Positions 42,600 to 55,500 of a stretch of DNA of 64,000 nt are shown one piece after another (position 1 is the first letter of the stretch; every line of letters starts with the position of its first letter). The stretch spans positions 255,451 to 319,450 of the forward strand of contig JAXRVH010000016.1 in assembly GCA_034640345.1 (NCBI GenBank), given 5' to 3'. This DNA comes from Drechslera avenae. Its lineage: Eukaryota > Ascomycota > Dothideomycetes > Pleosporales > Pleosporaceae. The notes beneath the pieces were generated by a model. The model worked only from the letters and a program-made list of their open reading frames with translations. It had not been told where the DNA came from and searched no databases. Position numbers and translations under genes: made by a program.

Positions 42600-44599
42600 T
42601 TACAACCCATACCCCCTTAGCCACCTCAACTCCCTAGCCTGCTGTTCCAACGCCCTCCTCATTCCCGCCGTATACTCCCTCTCTCTAACCCTCTCACCCA
42701 TGGCATCACCAACCTGCTCCTCCAACGCATCCTCAAACACGTCCTTGCCACCAAACGGTGGCTCACGCCCAAACCCCAGCATACCCAGTTTGCCGTCTCC
42801 CGTCCACAGTACTAAATTACTCGCCCCGGCAGTTCGTTCGGAAGGCGTATACGGCTCTACCAACGACGGCGTCACAGTCGGTAAAATCTTCTGTACGATA
42901 TCGCCGCCCCATCCCGCCTCTGTATCAGCCTCTGCATTAACGAGGCCGGCTTGCTGCGGGGAGAGGGAAGGTTGAACGCCACCATCACCACGGCGCTGCA
43001 AGTCATTAATGTTGAAATGACGGACTGGCGTGGATCCATCGCGCTCCACCCACTTTAGATTCCCGTCGCCGTCTGCAAAAACAAGACGCGTACCATGCGG
43101 CGCCACCGACAGTAGTTTCGAACTGCTAGCAGTCTGCCGGTTCTGATAGTATGCCCTCTGGTTCCTCGTCGTGCGGCTGTCGCTCGAATTGATGGAATGT
43201 GCGGGGTCGATTGATAAACCGTACAGTTCCAGCGATCCCTTGCCTTTGTATTCGCCTGCTGTGATTAGCGTGTGCCCTGGCGTAGTCTTCACTTCACGGA
43301 GAAGGCTAGGTGGTGCGTAAGGCCGGCCCAGACGCAGATCATGCGGTACGAAGGGGTAAGGTATAGCTGTAATACAGGATAGCCGAGCACCGGAGTGTAC
43401 GGTACCGCGGAGGCGGGGGAAGGCACGACGGTCAAAGTTTAGCATGCTTGTGAAGCGGCCACCGACCCAGATATCGCCGTTGCCATCCCATTCGCGTGCT
43501 GTGGGTAGGTGGAGGATGGATAGCGCGCCGGGCTGTGAGAGCGAGACGTGACCGCCAAAGTCGCCGGTTTCGAGGCGCGCAAAGGAGGTGTCGGCTGCAC
43601 CGCCGATGAGTTCGCAGCGTACGGATGAGGGGGGCTGGGGAGGCTTTCGCGTGTCGTGGAGGTGGAGAGTCCAGTTTGTGCCGACTGTCAATGGTGTTCT
43701 ATGATGTGCTTCGGAGAGGGCGGTGATTGGGAACGGATATGGCGTTCTTGAGACGACTTTGAGTGTGCTCAAGTCCACCTCGTTCAACACGTTTTGCACA
43801 GCGAAGAAACCCTTGTTCAACTTGCTGTCGATGCTCACGCACTCCACCGCGCCCGTTTCCGTCATGATGGCCTGGCTCTGTGTGAGCCGTGTATCATAAT
43901 CCAGATCAGAGCCTTTTCCCGGCAAGAGTCCCACATTGCTCTTCGTCACCAGTTTCCCCTGCTGCTCGCTGCTCGCGGCCGCGTCCCAGATGCTGATGCT
44001 TCCGTCGTCGAGTGGCGCAACGAGCTTGTCTGCCAGGCCGTCGCTATCGAAAAGGATACCCGCACCAGTAGCCTCGCGCTTAATTTCACGCTCATCATTC
44101 TCCTCGCTCCCATCATCCTGGAACCAACTAATCTGCTGTTCCGCATGCCGCTGTATAAAGTCCTGGTACCAATTCACCTTCTCGTCGGGATAGCTCGGAT
44201 CCCAGTTTGTAAGCAAAGTCTGCCTCTTCTTCTCCTGATTCCGCTCCTGCTGCATATCTGCACTCGGTGCGTCTGCATCGTGGACCGAGGTATCAAAGGT
44301 ATTTGAGAGAGTATCAGCGGCGCGTATGAGCTCAGCGAGTCGCGGGTCGATATCGGTCGACAATTCGAGACGGCGGCGACGGCGCTCGGCAGCAGAGTGG
44401 GAAAAGCATAGCGCCTTCCAGAGGTTGTTATCGCGAGAGATTTCCAACAGGCGGTGCGAGACGTGTTGGAGGTTGACGAGTTCAGAAGGCTCGAGATCTG
44501 GAGATTTGGTTAGGGGTGGGGTCGATGCATGCCATCACCGGGTCCCGAGTACATACAAGAGATAATATGGAGAACGAGCTCGTCGGGGAGGTGTTGCAT
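42600..44599 (-). CDS. F-box protein with WD/propeller-like body
   Basis: Exons 44599-44557 and 44497-42600 encode 646 residues; the 58-nt intron splits a Tyr codon inside the F-box. The N-terminus is a textbook F-box (MQHLPDELVLHIISYLEPSELV, then NLQHVSHRLLEISRDNNLWKAL), which binds Skp1 in SCF ubiquitin ligases. After a charged linker (about 60-140), the body has strand-rich segments that fit a beta propeller: DDGSISIWDAAAS, GTNWTLHLHD, GGHVSLSQPGALSILHL, GKGSLELYGLS, TRLVFADGDGNLKWVERDG and NLVLWTGDGKLGMLGFG. WD-dipeptide ends are mostly absent, so the propeller is inferred. The probable role is a substrate receptor of an SCF complex; the target is unknown. The start at 44599 is chosen because it begins the F-box directly. 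Confidence 0.85.
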
Positions 44600-44685
44600 G
44601 ATGCCTGAGTGATGCTATACGCTGCAATGAAGCGACTTACGGAATACGAGGTTTATAATGTTTACGAAAGAATTAACAATGGCGG

Positions 44686-44955
44686 ATGCGACGCCGTTAT
44701 CTCGACCTCAACGACCGCTCTCGCTCGGCGTTTGAGGGCGGCAGGGCTGACGACATGCCGGGTTCGCACGACTCGCCGCCCTTTCCCCACACACCGCCCT
44801 TCTCGAAGTATCCGCTCTCGCCTCAGCCCCTTCCATATGCTCATTCAGCACATCTTTATAGAATAAACAACAAGCTCCAGGTCATGTTCGAACAAATGAA
44901 ATTGGTATCCTCGCTCCTGTTTAAAGGTAAAAAAAAAGTAACCCTCCCCCTGTGA
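44686..44955 (+). CDS. Possible small Pro-rich protein, 89 residues
   Basis: An open frame starting 87 bases from the divergent F-box start. It reads DRSRSAFEGGRADDMPGSHD, then SPPFPHTPPFSKYPLSPQPL, then an amphipathic stretch LYRINNKLQVMFEQMKLVSSLLFK. The last part looks like a genuine helix, and the composition is unlike random translation. A GT at 44928 just after LLFK could be a splice donor, in which case the C-terminus lies elsewhere. A second ATG at 44679 is in a different frame. I do not recognise the family. The call is tentative. Confidence 0.3.
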   Translation: MRRRYLDLNDRSRSAFEGGRADDMPGSHDSPPFPHTPPFSKYPLSPQPLPYAHSAHLYRINNKLQVMFEQMKLVSSLLFKGKKKVTLPL

Positions 44956-45069
44956 TTATATGTACATATCTAGTGCATGATTGTCCATACATCTCAAAAG
45001 AAAACCTTGAAAACGGCTGTTACATATGTCGGTATTATGTGCCCCAAGAACGCCCATAACCAAGACACT

Positions 45070-46521
45070 CTACCGTTGTAACTGTTTCTCCAGGTCCTCA
45101 GGTGGTGTAGTAATCGTCGGCATCTCAGCTGCGGGATGGGGTGGCTTATATGGTGTATATTGCTGTGGGCCCTCCTCTGCCTTTTCGTTGATGACTGGCA
45201 TAACGCTTGTATCGTCCAACTCGGACGCCCCCTCGGGGTACTGGTTGAAGGTGGTCTGCATATGCGCTGGTGAGTACTGGGGAGGCACACTTCCCCAAGT
45301 GTTGCGCTCTGGGTGCCCATTTCCGCCGCCGATACCAACTGCATCTGGCCCGTATGGTGTGCCTTGTCCTGGTTGGAAGTCATTTCCAGATGGGAGCTCT
45401 GCGTGGCCTTTGACGGCGGAAACGGGCCGTCCGGCACCCACAGGGTTGCCGTCGATTTCAGCAGTCCCAGATGCCGAGTGGCGGAACACCTCCTTTTTGC
45501 CAGGTTTGCCTGTTGCGCTGCCGATCAAGCCTCCATTATCGCCATCCCCTTCGGCTACGTCGCTGTAGGGGTCGGTCTTCTGTTGACGGCGCTTGCGTAG
45601 CAGCCAGAAGATGATGCCGAACAAGGCGAGCGCAAGGGGAATGCCCACTGCACAGCCAATAATGACGCCGAGCTTCGAGTTTGATCCGCCCGAGTTGTCG
45701 TTGGCGTTGGCCGTCGACGATGCGGTCGGCGTAACATAAAAGGTAATTGGGACAGTAACTACTCCAGCCGAGCCCGAAGAGACACTGGCAGAGACCGACA
45801 TGAATGGCGTAGCCGATGTCGAAACCGCGTTTTCCGTGGCAGAGGGCGCACCTGAGCCGGCAGAGGAAGGAGAATTTGCAGCGCCAGATGCTGGCGCCGA
45901 TGTCTGTGGCGTCGAGCCTCCAGCTCCCGAGCCTGATGCTAGCCCGGTAATGCTCGCTAGGTCAGGTACATTTATTGCAAGCTGGCCGCCAATGGTTGCG
46001 TATGCTGAGCCGTCCTTGAGCGCGAAAAAGGGTCGTGGTGATGGTGATTCCTGGCAGCAGTTTATGTTTTGGGCGTCTCCGTTGCAGCACCATTGGTTGC
46101 CATGGTTCGAGCACTGCGTTATCGACTCGGCGCCGGAGACAGTCATTCCTGGTATTGTTCAGCAAAAGGTTTGGTGGAAAGAAGGACCTTGTTACCATAG
46201 GTGCACATGTTGGAGGCACAGCCGTCCGCCTTCCAGCTCTTGTCGGTGCAACTATATCTGCCGTACAAGTTGTTGGCCGGATAGTGGCATAGACCGTTGT
46301 CGAGACATTCCCACTTGTCTGGACAGCAGGCCGAATCACCTTTTCCTGATGAGCAGGGCTTCTCTGTATCTGGAGCCTTTGCGCCATTGGGGTAGTCTGT
46401 TGTTGATCAGTTGCAACTCAAGGACGAGGACGAGACATGTCATACAGCATTGCTGAGCAGCAGCATGTGTCGCAAGAGCAGCCAAAGCAGCAGCGCGCAC
46501 CCAGGTGAATGTAGTAGGCAT
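45070..46521 (-). CDS. Cys-rich, Ser/Thr-rich single-pass membrane protein (Mid2/WSC-like layout)
   Basis: Exons 46521-46446, 46396-46196 and 46148-45070 encode 451 residues; both GT-AG introns keep phase. A signal peptide (about 1-22, ALATHAAAQ) is followed by a Cys-rich ectodomain (QQCYYPNGAKAPDTEKPC, ACCPDKWECL, YSCTDKSWKADGC, QCSNHGNQWCCNGD, NCCQESP), a Ser/Thr/Ala-rich stalk (about 160-250), one membrane helix (252-276, LGVIIGCAVGIPLALALFG), a basic stop-transfer RKRRQQK, and a ~165-residue cytoplasmic tail. The layout matches cell-wall stress sensors, but the Cys pattern (CYYPNG) belongs to a Pezizomycotina family with no assigned ligand. A plasma membrane site is inferred. Confidence 0.8.
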
Positions 46522-48371
46522 CGTGTCTGTGGTTGAGGGGTCCCTTGTTCAAGAGAAGAGCAAACACATTAATCGAACCTTGCTCAAAGTTTGCAATTCC
46601 TGGGTCAGCGGTGGTTAGGGGCGTTGAGGTGATCCGAAGTGAGAGCGAAGCGTGTGCTCGAGATACGACAAAACCACCGAAGCAAAAGAGAGGCAGGTGA
46701 CTGTGAAGGCGGGTGAGAGAGGACTGCACGATGATCGCACACGACTTTGCGCGACACCGTTTGCCCTTGTCTCTCATGGATATACAGCCAAACACGGCCA
46801 AGCCGAGCAAAGCTTCGCCCATGCCACCAATGAATAGAAAATCCACCCTCTCTCGGTTGAATTGATCCGTTCATATTAGCTACCGAACGAACGGCTGGGC
46901 GGTCACGGTGAGGTCATCAGATATACCGTCCCTTGCGCTAACCCGAGCTGGCCATCACACGTCGTACCAACGAGGCCGATGCATTGCTCAACCTCCCCTT
47001 TCGCCTCTTGAAACGAGCGCGCCTGGCCTTTGATGTGGTCCGGAATGCGACCCAGGCCACTTTGAACCACTTTGACACCGTTGCTGGAACCCCGAGTGAC
47101 CATGCAATCTCACCCACCGACGACGGCAACAGCCAGGTGAGCAGACAAGCACATTGCAATACGAGCGATCGACACGTCCACAAAAGGCTTCATGCCTGGA
47201 GCGCAAAAAACCGGCTTTCTCGGCGCAGTCCGCTGCGACTGGCAGGTGCTGCTGGAAACCATGCGGTTATCCGTCTCTTATATTATCCTCTGCCGTACAA
47301 GTCGCGCGGGATTGCTTCGCTCTGTTTCGCTCAAAAGGCAAGTCTGGTTGCGTAGCTGAGACCGCCCGTCCTCACTCCGCGGCGCCATTACCTCTTTTCG
47401 CCTGCCAGCAAGGAGGCGACCAGGGGCACGTCCCGTTGATCGCCAGCAGCAGTGACCGCTTCGCTTCGTATCGCGGCGCAACTGGGGAAGAGACGGTGGC
47501 TTTGAGGGATACGGATGACGTTGTTGGTTGGCACGAAGCGAGTGAACAGAAGTTTCTATTCGAGCCCCGCACCACCAAACCTACTCAGCCGAGCGAACCG
47601 TTGCTTTGGTTGTGGGACGGCGTCTTGCCCTGCGTCAGGACTTTTGCATTCATGCACTCGTTGATTTGTACTGTATTGCTGACTGCTTTTCCCTTTTGTT
47701 CGCCCTGTACGCTGTCTTCGTTTTTCCTCGGTAATTTCCAAACGCTCCGCGTCTGTTTGCACGCTAGTCCATCTGCCGGACATGACTTAGGTACCCCGAG
47801 TTTTTGTCTTGGAAGGAATTATACGATACGGATAATGCAGACTGTAAACAAACTGCACTTGCTACAGGATTTTCTCACAAGAGCAGTCCCGTACGCACAC
47901 CACTAGCACCCCCCTCCCCCCACACCGCCTTAACACACGAAGCTTTGCCAACAGCTAAGCAATACGAGTCTATTCGGCACTTCTCCATCTAAGCTATCGG
48001 TCCTTTACCAACTTACACTAAACTATCATCAGGTCTCAGTTTTCAATCTGCGACTACACAGCGAGTTCCGGCCGAGTATCTAGCCATATTGCCTCCGACT
48101 TCCTGCCTGTATGACCTGGTATCGACATACTATGTAGATATTGCACATTATGCCAAGGCGGCCGGTCGCATCTACTTGGCACTTGGCAGAGACATCCTAC
48201 AGCAGTCATGTTGGACAAGTACAATGTAACAAACATCTGCAACTGTGAGATAGATGTGCTTTGTTTGCTAAAAAAATCGCATTCACCGTTATTAAACCAA
48301 AAAGGACGAGAACCCACACGTGTCAAACTCATCTCTGACCCCTGCCGTCCATCTCTCTATCCCCTTGAAGA
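46522..48371. other. Intergenic region upstream of the Cys-rich membrane protein
   Basis: About 1.85 kb. The longest frame (plus strand, 47154-47906) has no recognisable motif and overlaps minus-strand frames of equal quality. The region is probably a long promoter for the membrane protein plus 3' sequence of the AAA gene. Confidence 0.4.
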
Positions 48372-50198
48372 CTAACACCTCCTTGCCGCCCTCCTCCTCG
48401 CAGCCCTGATTGCTTCTACCCTCGCCGACTTGCTCTCACCCCCTTTGATACTGTCCTTCCCACCCGGCCAGCTTTCCTCCTTTGTGTTGTCCATTTCAGC
48501 GTGCAGAATACCAATCTGCTGCCTGATCACCTTGAGCAAGCGGTTGTCCTTGAGGTGTTCCGGGATGTCGACGTGCGGCAGCACCATCTTGTTGGACGTA
48601 GCTTCATTTTCTGCTTCGGCAGCCTCATTGATCTTCTTCTGTGTCTCCGTGGATGAAGCAGCCGGAGGGAGGGGCTTATGGCACGTAACGCATCTTGGCG
48701 CGCATGTGCAAACCTCTTCATCCTCTTTCTTCTTCTCCGCCATCTTCTCTACTTTCTCTCCCTCCTCTCCTTTCTTCTCTCCCTTTTCCTCTCCTTTCTT
48801 CTCTCCCTTTTCCTCTCCATCTTCACCAGCACCCTCTTCCGCACCTGCATCTTCGTCCTCCCCCGTAGCCCCCCTCACCAAACCCAGCAGCGCCATAACA
48901 AACAACTCTTTCAGATACGCAAAACTAAATCCTTCCGTCATCTCCGCTACAACATTCACAACATCCTCATGAAACTCGACTTCCCTCCCCGTCAACTTGC
49001 TTCTCCAGTACTCGGCATACGCCCTCCTCTCGTCCAGTCCCGGAATCTTGAAATGATACTTCCTATCGAACCGACTCGGCCTCTTCGCAATCGCAGGATC
49101 TAACCTGCTAAGGTGGTTTGTGGACCCAATCATCAAGATGCCATCGTTGGACTCCAAGCCATCGACTTCGTTGAGAAAGTAAGACCGAATCTCATCCTTG
49201 ATCAGGGAATCCAAATCCTCAAACACGAGCAAGCACGGCGCTTGACTGCGTGCCTTTTTGAAGATTTGAGAAATGGCGTATTGCTCCGTGTTACACTGTG
49301 TACTCAAACTCTTGACGTACAAACTCGGTACTGCATCTTTCCTCGCATACAGAGCATTCATCAGCGCCTTGATACTGACAGTCTTGCCGTTACCGGGGAC
49401 GCCGTGCAGGATAATACCGCGTTTCCAGGGTACACCGTACGCGGCATACAGCTCCCGATTGTCGAAGAAGCCTTGCACGTCGTCGATGAGAGACTGCTTG
49501 GTAGTGGGGTTGAGAATGACATCGGACCAGGAGGAGCCAGACACGGCGTTCCAGAGCTCTTTGCTCTTCTCCCAGTATCCGTCGTCGAAAACGAAGATTT
49601 CAGAATGCAGCTGCGACGTCCATTTCCCCGCTGCCAGGATCAGCGCGTCCGTCTCGGCACAGTGGCCGCTTGCAATAGTGGCGGCGTTGCGGGGGTACAG
49701 TATGTAGAAGACTTTGTCCGGCGACTTGAGCATATCGGCCCAGGTTACGTAGTAAACGATAAACTCGTGGTCTTGCCAGATATACTGGAATCTGTTTTTC
49801 ATTTCAGTCAGCTCAAAGAAAGAAGAGAGGGAAAAGGGGGGGCAGGCGGGCAACAACAAAAAAACTTACCTCGCAAACCGGTAATCATCCATCAAGTGTC
49901 CCGGATGCATCTTCTTCTGCACACCTTCGCCCACAGGTCCCCATTTACGTACCGCCTTGAACTTTTCATCCTCGGCATCCAGCTCCAGTGTCGCCTTGTC
50001 CGCGTCGGCAAAGTCAAACAGGGAGACTTTTGCCTCGTCGACTTCAGTCACGTGGAAGTCGGCATAGCAGCCGCGCAGCAGGGAGAGGAGTTTGTTTCTG
50101 GTTTCTACACGCTCGCCTCGGCAGTGCTCTTCAAAGTTGAGGTAGACGTCATTGTTAGTACTCGAGGTAGACGAGAGGGTTGTTCGTGCGGCTGGCAT
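48372..50198 (-). CDS. BCS1-like AAA-type ATPase with charged Glu/Lys insert
   Basis: Exons 50198-49870 and 49791-48372 encode 582 residues; the 78-nt GTAAGT-CAG intron splits an Arg codon. Residues 1-220 are an unassigned N-terminal region. The AAA core has Walker A GVPGNGKT (240-247), Walker B LLVFEDLD (297-304), sensor-1 GSTN (332-335) and an arginine-finger region KRPSRFDRKYHF (346-357). A Glu/Lys/Gly repeat (about 420-485; EEKGEKKGEE units) then interrupts the C-terminal helical part. It is followed by a Cys cluster CTCAPRCVTCHKP and a basic tail ARRRAARRC. Related fungal proteins are often labelled BCS1-like chaperones, but no mitochondrial membrane helix is obvious, so site and substrate are unknown. 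The frame is open upstream of 50198 to 50300, but the sequence there is leader-like. Confidence 0.82.
48735..48840. repeat. Coding repeat for Glu/Lys/Gly-rich tract
   Basis: CTTTTCCTCTCC / TTTCTTCTCTCC-type units on the plus strand, lying inside the AAA gene on the minus strand and encoding the EEKGEKKGEE tract. The length is likely to vary between strains. Confidence 0.75.
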
Positions 50199-51194
50199 TG
50201 TGATTTGGGGTTGGATGGATGTGGGGCCGGTGAATTGGATAAAACCAAAGAAGAACAACGATGGGAAAAACCTAAAGCTGTAGGTTTTATACTCGTACAT
50301 TCACTCTTTTACTAAAACCTCTTTTTTTAAAAAAAACTTGCTATTGATTCCCGTCCACCCCACCTTATCTACCTAGAAACTTCCCTCCCCCGACACCCTA
50401 AACATCCATTATTGCCATCTCTAGGCAGCAACCACTCCCTCCCATACCCCTACCAATCACCTCTCCCCTCCCCCTCCTCCGCTAATGCACAACGCCGCTC
50501 CTTTGCGTAACCGCATACGCAAATCATACACCAATAGCCTTGGCTACTCTGTCGCGCATCCCCATAAGTAGTACAAGAGGCCGCACACAAGTCATACTGT
50601 ACATTGCAGCCTTCATTACTCACCGGTACTAGTACTAGCAACACAAACCTAACTTTATCTCTGGCCACTTGGACAAAAGCACGGTCAAGTTTTGAATCAG
50701 TAGTTTTCCTGTTGTTCACATGACGCAACTGGGGGGTGGGGTGCGTTAGTTGTTAGGTCTTAGGTCTTACTTTTACATTGGACGCCGTAAAAATGGCCAG
50801 TGGTATGCATGTGCACGCGTCTCTGCAAGTGGATGCAAACGGTTTGCATTCTTTGTAGCCTAAGCAGTACACGTGCGGGATAGTATGGGGCCGTTTCAGC
50901 CGCGCATGCGAACAAGGCAGAATCGTATAAATGTGTCAGCCTCACATTCCTTCGTCCTTTCACATCCCCAGCAAATATCCATCAAGATTCAGGTAGGCAG
51001 TTTCATTTCATTTATATATATATGCCTATCATGTCCTAGGGAGTTGTCGCAGACTAGCTTTCTAGCTTAGCCCCATACAAACTCGTACCTACAAGGCCAA
51101 CCAATTTTTCAGGCTAGCAAACTCCATCTCTCTTAAACCGTGATATCATGTCGAAGTCGTAATAAGTCGAGTTGTTCAGTACAAAAAAGAACGC
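50199..51194. other. Intergenic region upstream of the AAA gene
   Basis: About 1 kb, with C/T-rich DNA near 50345-50480 and an AT run near 51013-51022. Nothing gene-like was recognised. Confidence 0.45.
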
Positions 51195-51732
51195 TTAGTG
51201 GGCCTGGCGTCCGCCCTGAGACTCGTTGGTGATACCGATGCGCTCCGCGTTCTGGAATTTGAGTGTCAGTAGCTGTAGTGTATTACATAGTATAATGGAA
51301 GTGGGGTAAGAATGGCAACCCAGAAAAGAATTGTAAAGCTGTACTGACCTCGCTTGACTGGACAGATCCCTCCTTGAGGATCTTCTTGACAACATCGTCC
51401 TCGTTGCTGGTGCCAAACTCGTTCTCCAGCTGGCCCTTGCTTGCCGTGTTTAGAATACCCTGCTTTCCGTGCCTGTGAACAAGTCTTGTTAGTTGTTGTG
51501 TTCTTGTTGACTGCTGCTGGCGTCTGCCAACCACTCGGGCCAACCTTGTACATGGGAGCACTACTTACTCGGGCACCAAGATCTTCCATCCGGCAACAAC
51601 ATTAGTCATGGGGATGCTGCTATCATCCTTCCACTTCTTCAGCATCTCCTCGCTCTCGATGAAAACGGTGAATTGGTCGCCTGAGCTACCCTTGTAGAAG
51701 ACCTGCGTCTGAGTTGCGTTTCCACGGGCCAT
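51195..51732 (-). CDS. RTC3: Rtc3-like protein with SBDS N-terminal-type domain
   Basis: Exons 51732-51569, 51472-51349 and 51251-51195 encode 114 residues; both introns are GT-AG and in phase. The SBDS-type fold spans almost the whole protein: QVFYKGSSGDQFTVFIESEE, LKKWKDDSSIPMTNVV, KILVPEHGKQG, then ASKGQLENEFGTSNEDDVVKKIL, and a C-terminal GGRQAH tail. Size and the ASKGQLENEFG block match yeast Rtc3 (YHR087W), a stand-alone SBDS-domain protein linked to RNA metabolism and stress, rather than the three-domain ribosome-assembly factor Sdo1. It is probably cytosolic; the biochemical role is not established. Confidence 0.88.
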
Positions 51733-52555
51733 TGTTGCGGATTTTGTTTCTTGTCTTTTCGTTTATTGGGCAGTGTTGGTAAGGTGTAAGTCTCAAGATT
51801 GGGGCGTGAGAAACTGGTAAAAAGGTGTTGTGATGTGTCCATAGAGGGGAAGCTTTGGAGGGGCTATTTAGCTTCCACGACAGCTCCTGAGCTTTGACCG
51901 GACCTACGTCATAGCCAAGCTCGGACTACCATGGAGCAAGGTAAAGCTGGGTATGCAGAAAAGATGCGCAAGCCACGCTGACCGTGTTTGAGAAGGCTGC
52001 ATAGAGGCTCATGCTGACATATTAATCTGCAGCGCCACGAGCACCTTCCATGGCTATCGTATTCCATGTGCTGAGCCACTGCGGGAGCAACAACAACAAC
52101 AAGAATCACAACAACGCCCATGTTGCAGAGCCAGGCCCTGCCATCACAAATCACGCAAATCAAGGATTGAGCCACGTTGCATGGCCTATCACCACTCTAG
52201 CCATGATTTAATTGCTACTATCCAAATATACGTGTCTTCTGCAATGTGCCCCTCCATCATGCGATCGCGTGCCCAAACCGCCAGCCGATGACGTCATGCC
52301 GATTGACCCCAACCCCGAACCCCAAACGAGGCTGCGGGTGTGCCTTGCATTAACGCTGCTGATCCGCCATGATGTTTTGAATCGCCATCGTCATAACGGT
52401 CTTATTATTCATGTCTCATACCTCCTGTTACCACAAGGATAGCTTCGTGACGTCGTGATAGCTCCTTCATAACATGCAACGTTTCTTTGCATCCATCCAA
52501 CAATCATCCAGGAGTACTGTAAATAAACACGGTAGTTGACGTTGATTGATGGTCA
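51733..52555. other. Intergenic region between RTC3 and the Rho GEF gene
   Basis: About 820 bases. A short GTT/AAC repeat (CAACAACAACAACAAG) lies near 52090-52104. No gene was recognised. Confidence 0.45.
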
Positions 52556-55500
52556 TCATCTAAAAAACTTGAAAATCCGGCTCTTGCTCTTGAAGAATTG
52601 CTTCGAGGGCGTGATGGGTGCTGTGTCAGTCCTTGATTCGCCGCCCTTCTTCTCTTCTCGCTTCAGCCTCCTGTTCTCCGCGCTCATTCGGACGCCCACA
52701 CAGGGAGGCGACGCATGCAAGGCGGATGCTTTCGATCCACGAGAGATACTCCTGTTTGCTACTCGAATACTCGACTCGGATCGTGGAAGGCTGATGATGT
52801 GTGTAGAAAGACGGCGAGTCCTCTTTGGTTTGGGCACAAGCTTATCATTCGGATGCTCCGAACCTATCGCACGACTGGCGAGACGTCGACGTCTGCTACA
52901 AGGCCTTTTATCCTCTACCTCGAAGTCGGTCGGCAAGAATGCGGCTGGTGCAGTATGAAAGTCCACGACTGCTGGTGCTGGTCTTCGGTCCGTCGCAGAT
53001 TGAGCTCGCAGGTTTCCTTGGGATACCTTGTGCACACGGCTGCCAGAAGAATCTTCTGATCGTGTGTGGCTCGTATTGGAAATGCTGGGGGACCGACGGG
53101 AAAAGTTGCTGGCGATGCTTGCCATGCTCAGCTTCCGCATTACTGAATTTGCCGAAGCTCTAATTTGATTCTCCATCCTGCGGTTTGACATGCCGGGAAA
53201 CGGCAGCAGGTCCTTGGTCCATACGTCTTCTAGCTGGCTCTCAAGGCGAATACGCTCCGCTCGTCGGGGAGCCAGAGTGGGGACGTGATTCGTGGAGAGG
53301 TGCGATTGAGATCGGGTAATCATGCTGGGCGAGAAGGTGGGAGGCACGTCTGGCGACTTCTGTGACTGTGTGTTTTTAATAATTATCTGGCTCATGTTTG
53401 ACTTTGCACCCAGGGTCGCTGCTCGATGGACTGACATGCGTCGCACTACACTGTTCGCATGGCCGAAAACAGGACCAAGAGACTTAAGGTCCAGAGATAT
53501 CGAGGTGTACATGTCCTGCATGGTAGGTTGGCCTTCGACGAAGTCGTGTGTTTCATAAACAATACGCTCGCGCAGTTGCTTCTTCCAGACTTGCTCCTCT
53601 TGCGAACTGCAGGCACTGAAGATGAGTTCATGTAACCGATGGCCATGTTCAAAGACAAATTTCCATGTGTGGGGTGCGGTGTGGCACTGTATACCTCGGC
53701 CGTTGTCCGACTCTTCGATGCTAGCATTGGCGAGCCCAATCGAGGCAACGACTGTATAAGGCGAATGAAACCGACTAGCTGTTGCAAGTACAAGACAGGA
53801 CTTGTACAGTACGCATACCAGGTACGAGCCCTTGATGCGATCAGGCGTCTGGTACGCCACGTGGAGTGCACCGCATAGAAGCACATGCCCAAGTAGCCGA
53901 AATAAAAGAGCTTTCGAGATCTTGTGCTCTTGGAATGCCAGTCGATCCTGCAGCTGCCAGGTAATCTCTATTAGTCGTCGTGTTTGAGGATCGTCTTTTG
54001 CTTTGTTGACCTCTCGAATGGTCTCCTGTAGGCGAAAAAGGGCCTTTTCAAGCTCAGCGTGCGCTTCCGGATCATCGTAAACGGGTGTGTGACGGCACAG
54101 ATCATCAAACAGCAAGGGGTATTTGCAGACCCTCTGTATGGGCTTGATCAGGAGATCAGGAAAGCTAAGTGCCTTCCTGCTACCCGCCTCGCGATTGTTC
54201 TCTGAAGCAACCACTTTTTGCAAAGCTTCTACACCTCGCTCGTACTCCTGCCAGCCATGCAGTCCCTTGCACGTTGTGGTCAGATCCTGAGACATTGTAG
54301 TCCAATGGGCACCATATTCTTCGTAAGTGAAAAACCGCTTCATATGCTTGTTGAAAACCTTGGCAATGTCTCCAGCCGTCTCGGTATCGGTCACCAAGCC
54401 GTGCGGTCTGCGATCTGGTGATCGTCCAATCTCCAGAGAATGCCTAAGCCTTCGCGCAGCTCTGTGCTCAGCAAAGCGTCCAGGTACGATATCGGCGCTG
54501 TGAAAACGGATGTGTTTAGCCTTTGTCACTGGGTAAGTCTCTTGATCTGCACTCTTTGTAAAGTCGGCCTGAGGTACAACTTGGTGAAGGTCCGCAAGTA
54601 AGTCTTCGTGGAGTTGTAGAATCTGTGAGATGTTTTGCTGTATGGATGACTTTGTGTTTCCCGATAGAGTCGGAAGAGCCGTAAGGACCATGAAGTAATC
54701 GTTGATCAGGACCTTGAGGTCGGCAATGTAGCTCTCTTCCGAGGAAATCAGTTCCTCTACGACCTTGCGGCGCTGTAGCGATCGAAGCCATGCATTCTCA
54801 TCAAGTACAGGCCCCAGCGCACCACAATGGCTCTCGAGTGATCGGCGGACATCAGAATAATTGCTGCTTTTATTACACACCCGCGCCCTGCTCTGCAAAC
54901 CGACTTCGGAGCGCGGTGCAATGCTTGCGCTTCCCACTGTCATGGAACCGGTCTTGATCGCAGTTACGTAATCCATCGAAGACGACATGGAGTCCGAGGT
55001 CCTACATATCGACACGGAAGCCCTCCGAGGTGGGGGAGAGAGGACAGAGATGTCATCAGTAGTACCGAATGACAAATGAGGTAGCTGATTTAGATCATCC
55101 TTCCAACGCTGAGCATGTCGACGTTTCAAGGTACTCATCCAGCGCCGGAACGGCTGCGAATGAACAGCAATTGTGACGGGCATTAGTTGCTCCACCTCGT
55201 GTGATTGATCGCCAGTGTTATCGGAAAAGTGAACTACCGGCAGAGGCACATGTATGGCTTCGTACAGGTTAAAAAGCTGGGTCTCGTCAAAATGAGGCTC
55301 GTCGACGTCCATGCAGTCTTCCAAGCTGTCGCCATCGTGCGAAGGCTCAGGGGCATGTTGTGATCGGTGGTAATCTCGCGCATATGGGCGGGGCAGTGCT
55401 GCTCTCCGAGAAAAGGATGGTGGTGGCCGGTCAGGCCCACAGCTTCGCTTGCGCGGTTCTTCGATGAGATGTCTGGTGCTAAAGGGAAAGCCAGCCTTAT

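Noticed and set aside
47154..47906. 250-codon plus-strand open frame
   Set aside because: No motif, many Cys/His/Pro clusters typical of chance frames, and overlapping minus-strand frames of similar quality.
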